From Tomocerus qinae (taxonomy: Eukaryota; Arthropoda; Collembola; Entomobryomorpha; Tomoceridae), in NCBI GenBank assembly GCA_020055645.1, contig CM034546.1:111817375-111881374 (forward strand): 64,000 nucleotides of DNA, in the 5' to 3' direction. A program made the translations under genes and the position numbers. A model generated the notes under the pieces. It did no database searches, had not been told where the DNA came from, and was given only the letters and a program-made list of their open reading frames with translations. This document shows positions 55,001 through 64,000 of the stretch, in pieces; positions within the stretch are counted from its first letter, which is position 1; each line of letters begins with the position of its first letter.

Positions 55001-58000
55001 TGTGCCAATATGTACATAGAAGTTAAGTATGAATTATCTGAGAGTAACTAACTGCTCCTTCCAAATCTCTGTGTCCCATACACATAAGTTTCGTAGTTGG
55101 AGTGCAGACACTATCAGTAATTTCCTGTCCAGCTCAACTTCCCCTCTTTCCAATCATGTTTTTCATCAGTAGCTTAATTTAGCGGCAGAGCATAACTCGT
55201 TCCAGGAAAAATTCTCTAATCTGGAAATTTCCTCCTAGAATTCCTCAGCACTCCTATACAATACAATTACCTTCTGTCACTTTATAAAAACTCTTTCCAC
55301 GTCCAATCCCCATTGCGCTATGGCTAAAGGGAGCCTTATATTTGTTTAGCTAGTCGTCTCAACTTCACTTAAAATGTACATACACTGTTTATGTAAGTTT
55401 TAGTAAAGCATTATATATAAGTTGCATCGTAACCCATTATGCTGCATGTGTGTATGTATAGAGAGTAGTTAGATAGAGTGTGGCTTGACTGTGCACAAGA
55501 CTTGACATCTGCAATCTTGTTATTCTTCTAACCCGATTAAGTAATACTGTCTGGTACTACAAACAAGACGACTTGACTTTCCTTATATAGTCTTACTTAA
55601 TACTAACAGAGTAGAAGAGTGTACACAGAGAGTGTATTCACTTCGCATTTGATATATATAAATGTATTGTATAGAGATACTTTGTAAATAGAGTAGTTGT
55701 ACTTTAGGGAAAGTAGAACGCTGAAGCTGCGTGGCCAGCTACTGGATTCATGTACATGTTTCCCAAAGTTGAGTTGACTATAGAACTCCTTTGAGAACAT
55801 TTTATCCATAAAATCCTTCTGCACACATCCTAAATCTCTTAAAGCAAAGTAGAGGATTCAAAAAGTTTATAATTAAAATAATCGTAACCACTTTCCTTCT
55901 ACTAGACTGGATCTCTACGTGTGTACACATATCTTGTGCAATAATGAAAGCATGTCCAAGATTTTTGGTATGTACAAGTTGTAGTGTAATAGGTATGGGT
56001 TTTGAGGATATTATGTAGTAAAAGTACCAAGTATATGTTTGCATGGAGTAACTCAAGTTGACGCAACTCCTTTTCTTTCTAGTAAAAGAAGTATCTCAAA
56101 CTTTCGTCTAGATTTTCATTTTATTATCCTCTGACCTGACCGTTGATGCTGAGTTGTGGGAAAGCACCTAACGACTCTAAGTACATAAGCAAGCATGTAC
56201 ACACAGTTGCTGCATGTATAGTAGTAGCTAATAATAAAATATAGCACCTACCTATATGTAGGTATACTTCATTGCTTCCTTCCTTTTACTTGACTTGACT
56301 GTTGTGAAGAAGTTGGAAACACCATTATGACAATACTATACTACAGAAGAAGTCCCGCAGTACATAGGCTAGCTTGTGTTAATCTCTTGAATGGAATGCT
56401 GTCTAAATTGTAAGTAGTAACTTAAGTAGGCAGTATGTAGAACTCTGTGGCCTCAGCTCCCATCAGCCACCCAGTTAACTTAAACTGAGCCTAAGCTGAA
56501 ACTCAGGATACTTAAGTTTATGGTGTGGTGTTATCACGACTCCTGGAAGAGTAATGTCCTTTCAGAGAGTGGAGCCCAGCCACATATTACACATATTGCA
56601 TGATAAAAACAAGAAGCATTACATCTTAATAACGTGTAGACACACTCCAACCTTTCATAATGCACTGCTACAGGAATGTCTAAGTGTTTTATATATAGGA
56701 CATCCACAATAAATGGTTATAGCATGATGTAGCCCGCACTTACGGAGTAGTTTACTAGTTGTAGAGTAGCCGCTAAAGAATGTGGGTCGTTTAAAAGACA
56801 TGAAACTTGCAACTTTCATTGTTGATGACACCCTGCTTCCTCCTATGTACCACTTATTAGGCTGAACAAGGAAATGACATAATGTATCCAGCTTAAAAAA
56901 TGATGATTGATTGATGAAATAGACATTGAACCTGATGAAGAATCGGCTTATGCACTTCCCAACCAGTGTCTTTCATTTGAGATCACTCTCCTGGTTGTTC
57001 CTCGGAGGCTGCTCTATCGAACGGATTCCCACAGATTGGCCCGAGGGCCTTGCTCCCTTGCAAATGAACCAAATGGATTTGTCCGAAAATTTTATACAAG
57101 TACGTAACAGTATGTGGCACATGGCCTTTCTTTCTCCATGATGTCTTTTATAGCATCCTTATGGCAATATGATATGTATTATATATAAGGAAGCCTTTAT
57201 ATAGAGGTTCCTTATATAGATTTCCTTTCTATATGATTATTGTGATGTCAATTCAATGGAATGGCCATAAGGGTAGTAGCCGAGTGTTAGTATTTTAGTT
57301 GGTATTATTGAAGTGGAGGATTCCACAGTAGTATATAGAGCGAAAATGAAAATTGGAGTTGGGAGTGAGTGAAGGATAAGGTCTTAGCGAGTGTTTCTGT
57401 ATAATCTTATGCCTATGTATGTATGTGTGTGTCAGGTTTGGCCATCAAGAGTTTTCGGAGCTCAGCTGACAGTATTGGACATGAGTGTGAGCAAAAATTA
57501 CATACTGACGCTGCCAGCTGCTGCGTTTCATTCGATGAATATCTTTCGCTTATCTCTGGGATATAATCGTATTCACATGATTGATACGGAAGCTTTTGCC
57601 ACACTCCAAACTTCGCTCAAATATCTCAATCTGGAGAATAACCGACTGAAATCCATCCCTTGGAATGCAATCCACAATTTAACGTCTTTAATGCACCTTT
57701 ACGTTGGCTCGAATCTCCTGCAGGACGATGGACTCGGCGCTCCGGAAGGTAACAGGAGTCTTTTATACCCTCTCCTTCCTTTATTGCTTTCATTCCAAAC
57801 AAAAGAAGTCGAGAAGATAGGTATAGAGGTAGTTAACTTGCAACACTATAGTATATCCGCAATAGATTTTAATGATCTTAGTGCACACTTCCTGTTTAGA
57901 TAAAATAAGGCAAACATTTTATCGCTCCTAAATCTACTATAGCCAACTCCTACACATCTCCGACTACTATTAGTTCTACACTACATACACACACACATTT

Positions 58001-61000
58001 CCGCTCTTTATACTTTGCATCTGCGATGTCTACTAGTGCACGTGTAGTCGGAAGACATACTTGAGAGGAGAGTAAATACTACTAAGTAATTGAAGAGATA
58101 CTACTTCTACTAGATAGAAGATATTATCTATATGCGGAGGCGTAGCTAAAAATTCTTGTGTGAGACACTCTCCTGGAATATAGGAACAGTAACCAAATGG
58201 TCGTTGAAGAAAGATGTATAGGTTTTGATAGAGAGAGATAGTCTAAGTTTGCCAAGTCGCTTGTTTAAAGCACAAGGAGAGGTTTGTAGTTGGTTAGGAT
58301 TAGAAAGAAGAAGAGGAAGGAGGGAGCTGTAAGTAGACCACACAGAGAACGAAGAGACAGCAGAGAAAGAGGAATACACACTCCGTGAAATACTAATACT
58401 AGATGTAAGGGGTGCTATATAGGATACCTTAATAGGATATATATACAAGGAAAAGATGAAAGTAAAGGGAGCGGCCGCAATTAATTCTGGAGCGAGCAAA
58501 CAAAACATGTTGGATGCTCTGCGGTAGTTTTGTGCATGTAGAACTCAAGTGCGAATTGATGGATGGTTGCAGGGACGGAGTGCAAATTAACGTATTTGGG
58601 TTTGAACGGTAATCAACTTAGCCGTATTCCCAAACGAATGCTAACACGATGTTCCCATTTATTTCACCTCAATTTGGGATACAATCAAATTGCTCATTTG
58701 GACGACTTGGCGCATCTCGCGGCACGCGGGAAGAAACTCCGAAATCTGAGTACACTGATACTAAGGAACAATCCCATCAAAACCCTCTCGTACAACAGTA
58801 ACCTCCACGGTGATCATCCGCACACTGCCCACAATGCCACGCACCCATTCCTTCCAAATGGCAAATCTAATATGGATAATGAAATTAGTCCGATGGACAA
58901 TTCTCTGGAATTGGACATGGTACAAGGAGGAGGCGGGGGCCCACCACCCCAGACGATAAGATCCCCCGATAAGGTGATCAGTGCAGAGCCCAGCTCTTCC
59001 GTTCCTAATGTCCTCCGAACTGAAGTGTTCCCCAATCTTCGTGAGTTGAGTTTGTCCTTCTGTCAATTGTCCGGTGAGCTGGAACCCTTCCCGCCTCTCC
59101 TCCTCACAACTTTGGAAATCAGCATGGGACTCAAAAGTGCAACGATGCTCAATTCTGCTATCTTTCAATCACTCAGGAATCTCGAGTGGCTTGCCTTAGA
59201 CCACAATAGTCTTCACACTCTCAGGTAAGCTATAATCTTTCTTCTTCCAAATCTAGCATATAATTTACATGTTGATGCATAAAAGTGTATTTACAATATC
59301 GTATAGTATATAATGCGTGTATAAGAAAATTTGTGTAGACGCAGGACCAATCTTAGTTTATTAGTTTTTATATGACATGATTTGGCAAGGGAGACAATGC
59401 GTGAGATGTCATTAGTTTTTGTATATATATAGGGAAGTTGGGAAAAGTAAAACAGAGAGACGGGAGTAAGTAGGGACGACATGGAAAACCGCATATCAAG
59501 CTCGGAGGAGAACAGACGATATCTCTTATGTCTTATGTTAGATTTGGTGGAGTGGGATTCTTTGTGGACTCTTTTGGTGCCTTAAATTGTTAGGGAGAAG
59601 ACAGTGGTTGGTTGGTCGGTGGTTTGGTTGGTGATAGTCGGAGAAGCTGATGTGATGGGATATGAGAAGAGTGAGGAACTTCTTAAAAACTTTACCTTTT
59701 ACAACTTTTACTGCCTTTTCCCTCATTTAAGATAGTGTGGTGTGGAAGGGAGGGAGAGAGGTTGAGTTTGGGAAGAGTGTCTATAGGACGGAAGTGGAAC
59801 CATTCTTTTAAATGGAGAAATCCACTACTTTTTCTCCTGTTTTACAGACTTGCAACTTTTCAAAATGCTTTTTAATGTTTTATTCACCATTTTATAGAGA
59901 TGCTCAAGACACTTTTCAAACTTTTATACTCACTCACTTGTTAAAGCCTAATGTCATTTATCCTCTCTCAACTAGGACTTGCATGCCAACAAACCAACTT
60001 AACTTATACCGTATACACACATGCTTACTTATCCATACACAAAAGATAGTATGCTCTGCATTTATATATGATATAAGTTAGGGCAAAGCGCATAGGGGCA
60101 TTTTGCAAAGATTTTTTCGTCTTCTGCACGGACATGTGAAATTGGAGAAAGGAAGGAGGGAGGGCATGATTTCTGTGGTAAATCTGAATTCATCTTCCCT
60201 ACACATTGTTGAGACAGTAAGTTGGGGAAGAAAACAAGTGCCATTCATATGTTTATCACGCATTCATATTCATCAAAAGTAGAGTATAAAACTATGATGA
60301 GACTTGACTCTGAGTTCAGTAAACAGCACTTTCGCCACTGTATTCACACTTTCTCCACGTTTTCCGCATTCGCTGCGAAGATCCTTAGTCTCTATCCCAA
60401 CTACATTGAATCCTGAGACAAGACAAAGAGTTGAGCTGGGCGGACGAGGCTACAGAGGCTAAGCCTGCAAAGCCAAGAAAAATTACATGGAGCAGACGGT
60501 GCATTTCTTCTTCCGTTTCTTACTACATTACTTTGGTTTTGCTATATGAACACTATAAAGATTCTGTCTTGTCGGTTCAAGAAACTTCCAGTTGAGACAC
60601 TTGGACAGGACGGGACAAAAACTCACACCGCCTACACACACGTCCATTGTCTATCCACATTATACAATAATACTATTAAGTAGTATATCCAGGAGGAAAC
60701 CATCTTAGCGAGGAGATTGCATTATTTTACAGCCCACCGTATGTAACATATTGACGTGTTTTCCTTTGCCCGTGTTCGGCGTAGCGTCTCTATAGTAGTA
60801 GGTCCAAGCTTGTAAACATTAGTCTTCTGAGAAGAAACTTGAATTGACGAACTGAAACACTACCAGAGACATTGTTACTGTCATTATTGTGTCTTCTGTG
60901 TGGGTAGAACTTAACCACGTCAACAAAGAAATGAGCGGTTGATTTAGAGTGTCAATATAGATATAACTAAGTATATGCTTTGTCGTAAATGGAAAGAACT

Positions 61001-64000
61001 GTAAAAGTATTTAAGAATGGTAACTTACCATGTCGAAAAGTAGAAACTAGGTACTAAAAGATGTGTAGACTACGGTGGACTACTTTCTATGGGGGAATTG
61101 GATCGTAGCTATATAGTTTGTATATATGAATATGGAGAATTTTTATTTGTATGAAAGCAGCTGAGTTTGCTTTTTGTATAGCTTAAGAGTGTGGAGTTAT
61201 CCTTGTAGGTATGTTATGTGTGTAGAAAAGTGTGACATTGGTTTTCTCACGTATTCTTTAGATTTGGTAGTGAAAGTAAACAGTATTGATCAGATGTGGG
61301 TAGCGTAATGCAGTAAATATTCGTTGAGGTAACATTTAGAGGACAAGTGGTCGGGATTTGAAATTTTTTTCTTTTGGTGTTTTGTTAGTGACTACACTTT
61401 CTACTCTAACCGGAAGCTAAACTACGTGAACTTGGAGTGGAACCGGCTGGGGTCGCTTCCTCGTCAGATGTTTCATCCGGACATTCATCAGTCGATTACC
61501 CATCTCCGTCTTTCCCACAACAAAATTCAAACGGTTCTTTCAGACTCATTCCTGTCTTTCCCAGCCATTAATCTAGATCTGAGTTACAACTCGATTCACA
61601 CTGTGGATAAAAATGCTTTTACGACGGCTCCTCCGTCTCCTCTCTCAGCCGGGTCGTCGTCCAGCCCGACGAGAGCCCCGAACGATCAACTCTCCTCCTC
61701 ATCTTCAGCCACATTGTTTTCCGACTCGAATCCTTCGACGTCGACAATGTCTCTTGCTCCCCACCCAGGACTGAATCTCTACCTGAACCACAACAAGATC
61801 ACCGTTCTCAAACCCGGCTCCCTTCAGCAAGATAAATTCTCCCTGGTGGATCTGAGCAACAACCACCTGAGTCAGTTTCACTTGGAGACTTTCGGACGTC
61901 GCACTCTCATTGGCGGCCTCAATATCAGTCATAATGATATCGATCGCGTGGTCGTGCCACAAAATCGACGATACGTGATCAAATTCCTAGACTTGTCCTA
62001 CAATAAACTTCACCAGCGAGGTATTGATCTGAGTGGACTCTGTGTGACAGCTCTGATCGACTTGTCCCATAATCGCATTGACAAGACAGAGCCAAAACTA
62101 TTTCCCTCAAATTGCTCACTTAAGGTAAATAAAACTCTTTTCATTCCCCATCGGTTACCGTTACATTACGTCCCTTCCTCTTCCTTTCTCCACAATCCCA
62201 TAAACCGTCCAGACCCCACACAAAGAAAAGACGATCGTGTCACCGCAGAATTACTCCTTGACAATGAGCCTACCACTACCTTCCACTAATAGCTTCTCCT
62301 TTCTTTTTCCTAATGCATAAAGTGCGCAATTATACGCCTCACCTTAATCAACAGTCCAAAATTATGCATGTCCTACCACATGCCTTACAATTACAATCGA
62401 TGTCTTATGCATGTGACAACTACAGCCAACATCCTGTTCTAAGTGGCATGCATGCTGAGCACAAAAAATACCAAAAATTATGCACTTATACGCAGTGGAG
62501 GGAAATTCGCCACATAAATGAGTGTTTGCACGTTGTTAGTTGGAGAAGGCGTTTTGCGGAGGAGCATCTGTGCCTTTTGTAAACACACCTCACCTAATGG
62601 ACTTATCATTTATTTATGTGGAAGCAACCAATGCAAATGTAAACAAATCCCTCATTCACGCTCCGGTTAACGCAACAGCATTATCCACGTTGTAATGACC
62701 GCCATCATCTAGACATTAGACTCTGTGTGTCCCTTGTGAAATTGTGAAATGCAAACTATGTGAATAACTGGTCCCGCTCGACTGAATGTCGTGTCGTGTG
62801 GGATGCGGATTGCGGACCTTTTCCTATTTCTCTGTCCTCTCCTCTCCGACTAACTACTATTTTACTCCAGCACGACCACCACTACCTACTCAAATACACT
62901 GTGCAAAATCACTAAATACAACTACCTACCTGCCTCTCCCGTTCCGCGTTCCTTATGCTTAAATAGTTCTAGATCCGTTTATATTACACACACAATGAGT
63001 CACGCTTCACTTTCCTTCCACTATGGTGAACCCAGGACTCATGTTTTCCAGCCCTGTTCATTCCATCTGTATTTATCCACAATTTCCAACCATGTATACT
63101 AATATTCCACTATTTTAAATACCGATATCACCCTACGTTTACATTTCTGTTGCTTTGCATGTGCTACTACTATATGTACATGTTGTAATAATAAGTAAGT
63201 ATGTATAGAACGACTCTATATGCCACAACTGTAGATATTCAATACGTTTCAGAACGAGTTCATATATGCATGTAATATGTCCCTTCATGTCCGCATTCCA
63301 TTTAGAACCACATTTGTACTACAGTTTCCTATATCTACTAGTATGCCTAAACTATGCCCACTATACTACAATGTTTCAAGAAAAATAGAGAAATTCAGGG
63401 ATTTCTCCTTTGATTATTATGCTCTTGACTTTTCCAAGTCTGTATGTATCTATGTAAAACCTGAACATAGTGTGAATAAGTATAGCAAGAAGAATTGGTG
63501 CATAGTAGTACTAGGGAAAGTATAGATAGAATTTGGTTGTTGGTTTATGAAAGCAATAGTGCAGTTGCTGTCGGCAAACAATAAGAGAGTGTTATGCTAC
63601 AGCCACGCTTTCAAATTGTATGCAGAGCTTGTGTTTTTTCATTATTACTACTAAGCAAGAGTATTAATACTAGAATACCTATAGTTAGAGCTTGAAGAAC
63701 GTTTTCGACAGCATGTTAGTGTTGTAGTAGGTAGTAGAGTGTATGTATAGCATGCATTAGTAGAGTGTAGGAGTACAGAGTAGACTAAATGTGACTGAAA
63801 CAACAGCAGCAGTCATCACATCGCACCTAAAATGCAATCCATGGATTCCACTTTTGCTAAATATTGACTTTGGCTCCAGCTTTTCGGATGCTCGACAGCT
63901 GGAGGCTAAACTACTGCTAACCTATCCCTGTTGTACCGTACTAAAATGTCTGTGTCATTCAATATTCATAGGAGCTGAACTTGGGAGCAAATTACATCAC
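45604..64000 (+). CDS. Chaoptin-like extracellular leucine-rich-repeat protein, nine coding exons, C-terminus outside the window
   Basis: Coding exons are 45604-46069, 48136-48283, 51128-51238, 54596-54788, 56923-57099, 57436-57748, 58573-59224, 61389-62124 and 63972 onward. Every junction is GT-AG and keeps the frame, giving about 941 residues so far. Residues about 15-31 (core WILMTALMTFVAVG) form a signal peptide. C56, C62, C64 and C145 match an LRRNT cap. About 27 LRRs follow (pattern LxxLxLxxNxI/L, for example LNLENNRLKSIP, LDLSYNKL), broken by inserts at about 544-614 and 765-814. Several N-glycosylation sequons are present. Chaoptin in Drosophila is a GPI-anchored photoreceptor adhesion protein made almost wholly of LRRs. 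By architecture this product is a secreted or surface-anchored adhesion or recognition protein. Orthology to chaoptin itself is not shown; another long arthropod LRR protein such as artichoke is possible. The end of the gene is cut by the window. Confidence 0.92.
46070..48135 (+). other. Intron 1 of the LRR gene
   Basis: About 2.1 kb between donor GTAACC and acceptor ATTTCAG. It contains a T-rich run near 46170-46184 and the MITE-like element at 46357-46728. The exon 1 frame reads on for about 16 codons and then stops. The minus-strand frames at 47280-47640 look like chance. No nested gene was recognised. Confidence 0.8.
46357..46728. mobile_element. MITE-like element with inverted-repeat arms inside intron 1
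   Basis: The left arm (46395-46443, TTCTACGAGGGAAT ... AAAGGATTCCTA) is inverted at 46651-46704 (TAGGAATCCTTT ... TCCCTCGTAGGAA), with an AT-rich centre of about 207 bases and no coding frame. Outside the arms is a direct repeat: GGTCCC...AGC...CCGTTTGAG at 46357-46379 and again at 46707-46728. Inverted arms with a short non-coding core are the hallmark of a non-autonomous DNA transposon or fold-back element. The outer direct repeats may be subterminal sequence or a duplicated target. The arms are diverged, so the insertion is old. No transposase is present. Confidence 0.55.
48136..48283 (+). CDS. LRR gene, coding exon 2: first LRRs
   Basis: The acceptor is ATTATTTCAG. The G left from exon 1 plus AA makes Glu156. 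The exon encodes residues about 156-204, starting EYNAHGVISHVSVTGSKL and followed by LEIQGIRLSRDQLYFI, which is two repeats. The donor is TTTCAG|GTATTT, leaving AG to be completed by the next exon. In-frame joining on both sides and the LRR spacing support the boundaries. The exon lies within an open frame that is short when read alone. Confidence 0.85.
48284..51127 (+). other. Intron 2 of the LRR gene
   Basis: About 2.8 kb with donor GTATTT and acceptor TTGTTACAG. No nested gene, repeat array or RNA gene was seen. The sequence before the acceptor is T-rich (ATGTTTTCTTTACCTTTG), the best pyrimidine tract in this gene. Confidence 0.8.
51128..51238 (+). CDS. LRR gene, coding exon 3
   Basis: 111 bases encoding residues about 205-241: SSMSNSLTMLDLSANFLDE, then IPFTAF and LLEWLNLSN, the end of one LRR and the core of the next. 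AG from exon 2 plus C gives Ser. The donor AGCAA|GTAGGT splits an Asn codon completed by T of exon 4. The exon is too short to stand out by itself and is supported by its LRR consensus and matching phases. Confidence 0.87.
51239..54595 (+). other. Intron 3 of the LRR gene
   Basis: About 3.4 kb, the longest of the introns found. Donor GTAGGT, acceptor GTGGATGCAG with no pyrimidine tract. Open frames inside (for example minus 52493-52795 and plus 54045-54254) are chance-length. No repeat or RNA gene was recognised. Confidence 0.78.
54596..54788 (+). CDS. LRR gene, coding exon 4
   Basis: 193 bases encoding residues about 242-306: NNLLNSVSGDWF, VRKLLLAANSIDSFP, LSWLDLSSNFIRNLS and DNLPPNLQ, about three LRRs. 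It joins exon 3 through an AA|T Asn codon to give LNLSNNLLNSV, a perfect LRR core, which supports the acceptor even though it lacks a pyrimidine tract. The donor is ACAG|GTTAAC, a weak site, in phase 0. Confidence 0.9.
54789..56922 (+). other. Intron 4 of the LRR gene
   Basis: About 2.1 kb. Donor GTTAAC is weak, and the exon 4 frame stays open for 34 more, very hydrophobic codons to TAA at 54891. The acceptor is GATGAAATAG with no pyrimidine tract. No nested gene was seen. Confidence 0.75.
56923..57099 (+). CDS. LRR gene, coding exon 5
   Basis: 177 bases, phase 0 at both ends, encoding residues about 307-365: TLNLMKNRLMHFPTSVF, LSWLFLGGCSIERIP and MNQMDLSENFIQ. Joined to exon 4 it reads NLPPNLQ then TLNLMKNRL, in correct LRR spacing. 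The donor is ATACAA|GTACGT. Being a multiple of three in phase 0, it could be skipped without breaking the frame. Confidence 0.9.
57100..57435 (+). other. Intron 5 of the LRR gene
   Basis: 336 bases, the shortest intron. Donor GTACGT, acceptor GTATGTGTGTGTCAG, where a GT/AT alternation replaces a pyrimidine tract. It contains the hairpin at 57183-57217. Confidence 0.8.
57183..57217. repeat. Hairpin in intron 5
   Basis: ATATAAGGAAGCCT (57183-57196) pairs with AGGTTCCTTATAT (57205-57217) as 13 base pairs with one bulged G and an 8-base loop. A partial further copy of the arm (TTATATAGATTTCC) follows. It may be an RNA structure within this short intron or a decayed fold-back repeat. Confidence 0.5.
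57436..57748 (+). CDS. LRR gene, coding exon 6
   Basis: 313 bases encoding residues about 366-469, about four LRRs: LTVLDMSVSKNYILTLP, IFRLSLGYNRIHMID, LKYLNLENNRLKSIP and LMHLYVGSNLL. It starts in phase 0 after GTCAG (VWPSRVFGAQ) and ends GAAG|GTAACA, leaving one base. The frame continues open for 51 codons into intron 6 before TAA. Confidence 0.93.
57749..58572 (+). other. Intron 6 of the LRR gene
   Basis: 824 bases. Donor GTAACA, acceptor GGATGGTTGCAG without a pyrimidine tract. A 120-codon minus-strand frame lies at 58146-58508 with no domain and is taken as chance. No RNA gene was seen. Confidence 0.8.
58573..59224 (+). CDS. LRR gene, coding exon 7, with a low-complexity insert
   Basis: 652 bases encoding residues about 470-686. 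LRRs before the insert: LTYLGLNGNQLSRIP, LFHLNLGYNQIAHLD and LSTLILRNNPIKTLS. From about 58795 to 59006 (residues about 544-614) the LRR pattern is lost in a His/Asn/Asp/Ser-rich stretch with a GGGGGPPP run. LRRs resume at LRELSLSFCQL, LTTLEISM and LEWLALDHNSLHTL. The donor CTCAG|GTAAGC leaves AG, completed to Ser by exon 8. The minus-strand frames over this exon are shadows. Confidence 0.95.
59225..61388 (+). other. Intron 7 of the LRR gene
   Basis: About 2.2 kb. Donor GTAAGC, acceptor GGTGTTTTGTTAG after a T-rich stretch. Open frames inside are short. No gene or repeat array was recognised. Confidence 0.8.
61389..62124 (+). CDS. LRR gene, coding exon 8, with a Ser-rich insert
   Basis: 736 bases encoding residues about 687-932, the largest exon. 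LRRs: LNYVNLEWNRLGSLP, ITHLRLSHNKIQTV, INLDLSYNSIHTVD, then an insert of about 50 residues rich in Ser, Pro and Thr (about 61621-61770), then LNLYLNHNKITVL, FSLVDLSNNHLSQF, IGGLNISHNDID, IKFLDLSYNKL and LIDLSHNRID. AG from exon 7 plus T gives Ser at the join (HTLSDYTFYSN). The donor CTTAAG|GTAAAT is in phase 0. The frame reads on to TAA at 62287, but LRR similarity stops at the donor. Confidence 0.95.
62125..63971 (+). other. Intron 8 of the LRR gene
   Basis: About 1.8 kb. Donor GTAAAT, acceptor CAATATTCATAG. No nested gene was seen. The frames at 62313-62582 and 63277-63525 have no domain and are of chance length. Confidence 0.75.
63972..64000 (+). CDS. LRR gene, start of coding exon 9, cut by the window edge
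   Basis: After an ATTCATAG acceptor, 29 bases in phase 0 encode ELNLGANYI and part of the next codon. Joined to the end of exon 8 (SNCSLK) this gives CSLKELNLGANYI, a full LRR core in correct spacing, so the exon is supported despite its length. The rest of the LRR array and the C-terminus lie to the right of the window. Confidence 0.8.

Noticed and set aside
58761..59168. 135-codon minus-strand frame
   Set aside because: It is the antisense shadow of LRR exon 7, whose plus-strand frame has clear LRR consensus.
61705..61962. 85-codon minus-strand frame
   Set aside because: Antisense shadow of LRR exon 8.
62125..62289. Open continuation of exon 8 as the gene's C-terminus
   Set aside because: LRR similarity stops exactly at a GT donor, and a matching phase-0 LRR exon begins at 63972.

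Overview
The window is nuclear DNA of an animal, most likely an arthropod or close relative. It is AT-rich, has no operons, ribosome-binding sites or densely packed genes, and carries one large gene cut by eight spliceosomal introns. The arthropod call rests on that gene's chaoptin-like leucine-rich-repeat (LRR) protein and is an inference; the sequence does not identify the species.

Layout. From 1 to about 45.6 kb I find no convincing protein-coding gene. This stretch is intergenic DNA, or the 5' UTR and first intron of the gene to its right. It holds a degenerate tRNA-like element resembling a SINE (10581-10713), a second segment sharing its ends (7236-7489), an imperfect 14-bp-stem hairpin (12827-12864), two weak coding-like patches (14770-14934 and 28713-28865), a diverged tandem duplication of about 154 bp (30741-31070), a (GAC)6 microsatellite (35568-35585), a 10-bp-unit minisatellite (43526-43637) and an (AC)7 run (44658-44671).

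From 45604 to the right edge lies one plus-strand gene, reconstructed here by joining reading frames across GT-AG introns: 45604-46069, 48136-48283, 51128-51238, 54596-54788, 56923-57099, 57436-57748, 58573-59224, 61389-62124 and the start of a ninth coding exon at 63972. All junctions keep the reading frame. Together they encode about 941 residues: a signal peptide, a cysteine N-cap of the LRRNT type with a long insertion, and about 27 LRRs interrupted by two low-complexity inserts. The C-terminus, where a C-terminal cap and a GPI or transmembrane anchor would be expected, lies beyond the window. The product is expected to be an extracellular or cell-surface adhesion or recognition protein.

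Intron 1 carries a MITE-like inverted-repeat element (46357-46728) and intron 5 a hairpin (57183-57217). I found no defence system, CRISPR array, rRNA, intact tRNA or virus-like gene. The most notable items are the gene's structure, its inserts, its weak acceptor sites and the intronic MITE-like element, not a new system.
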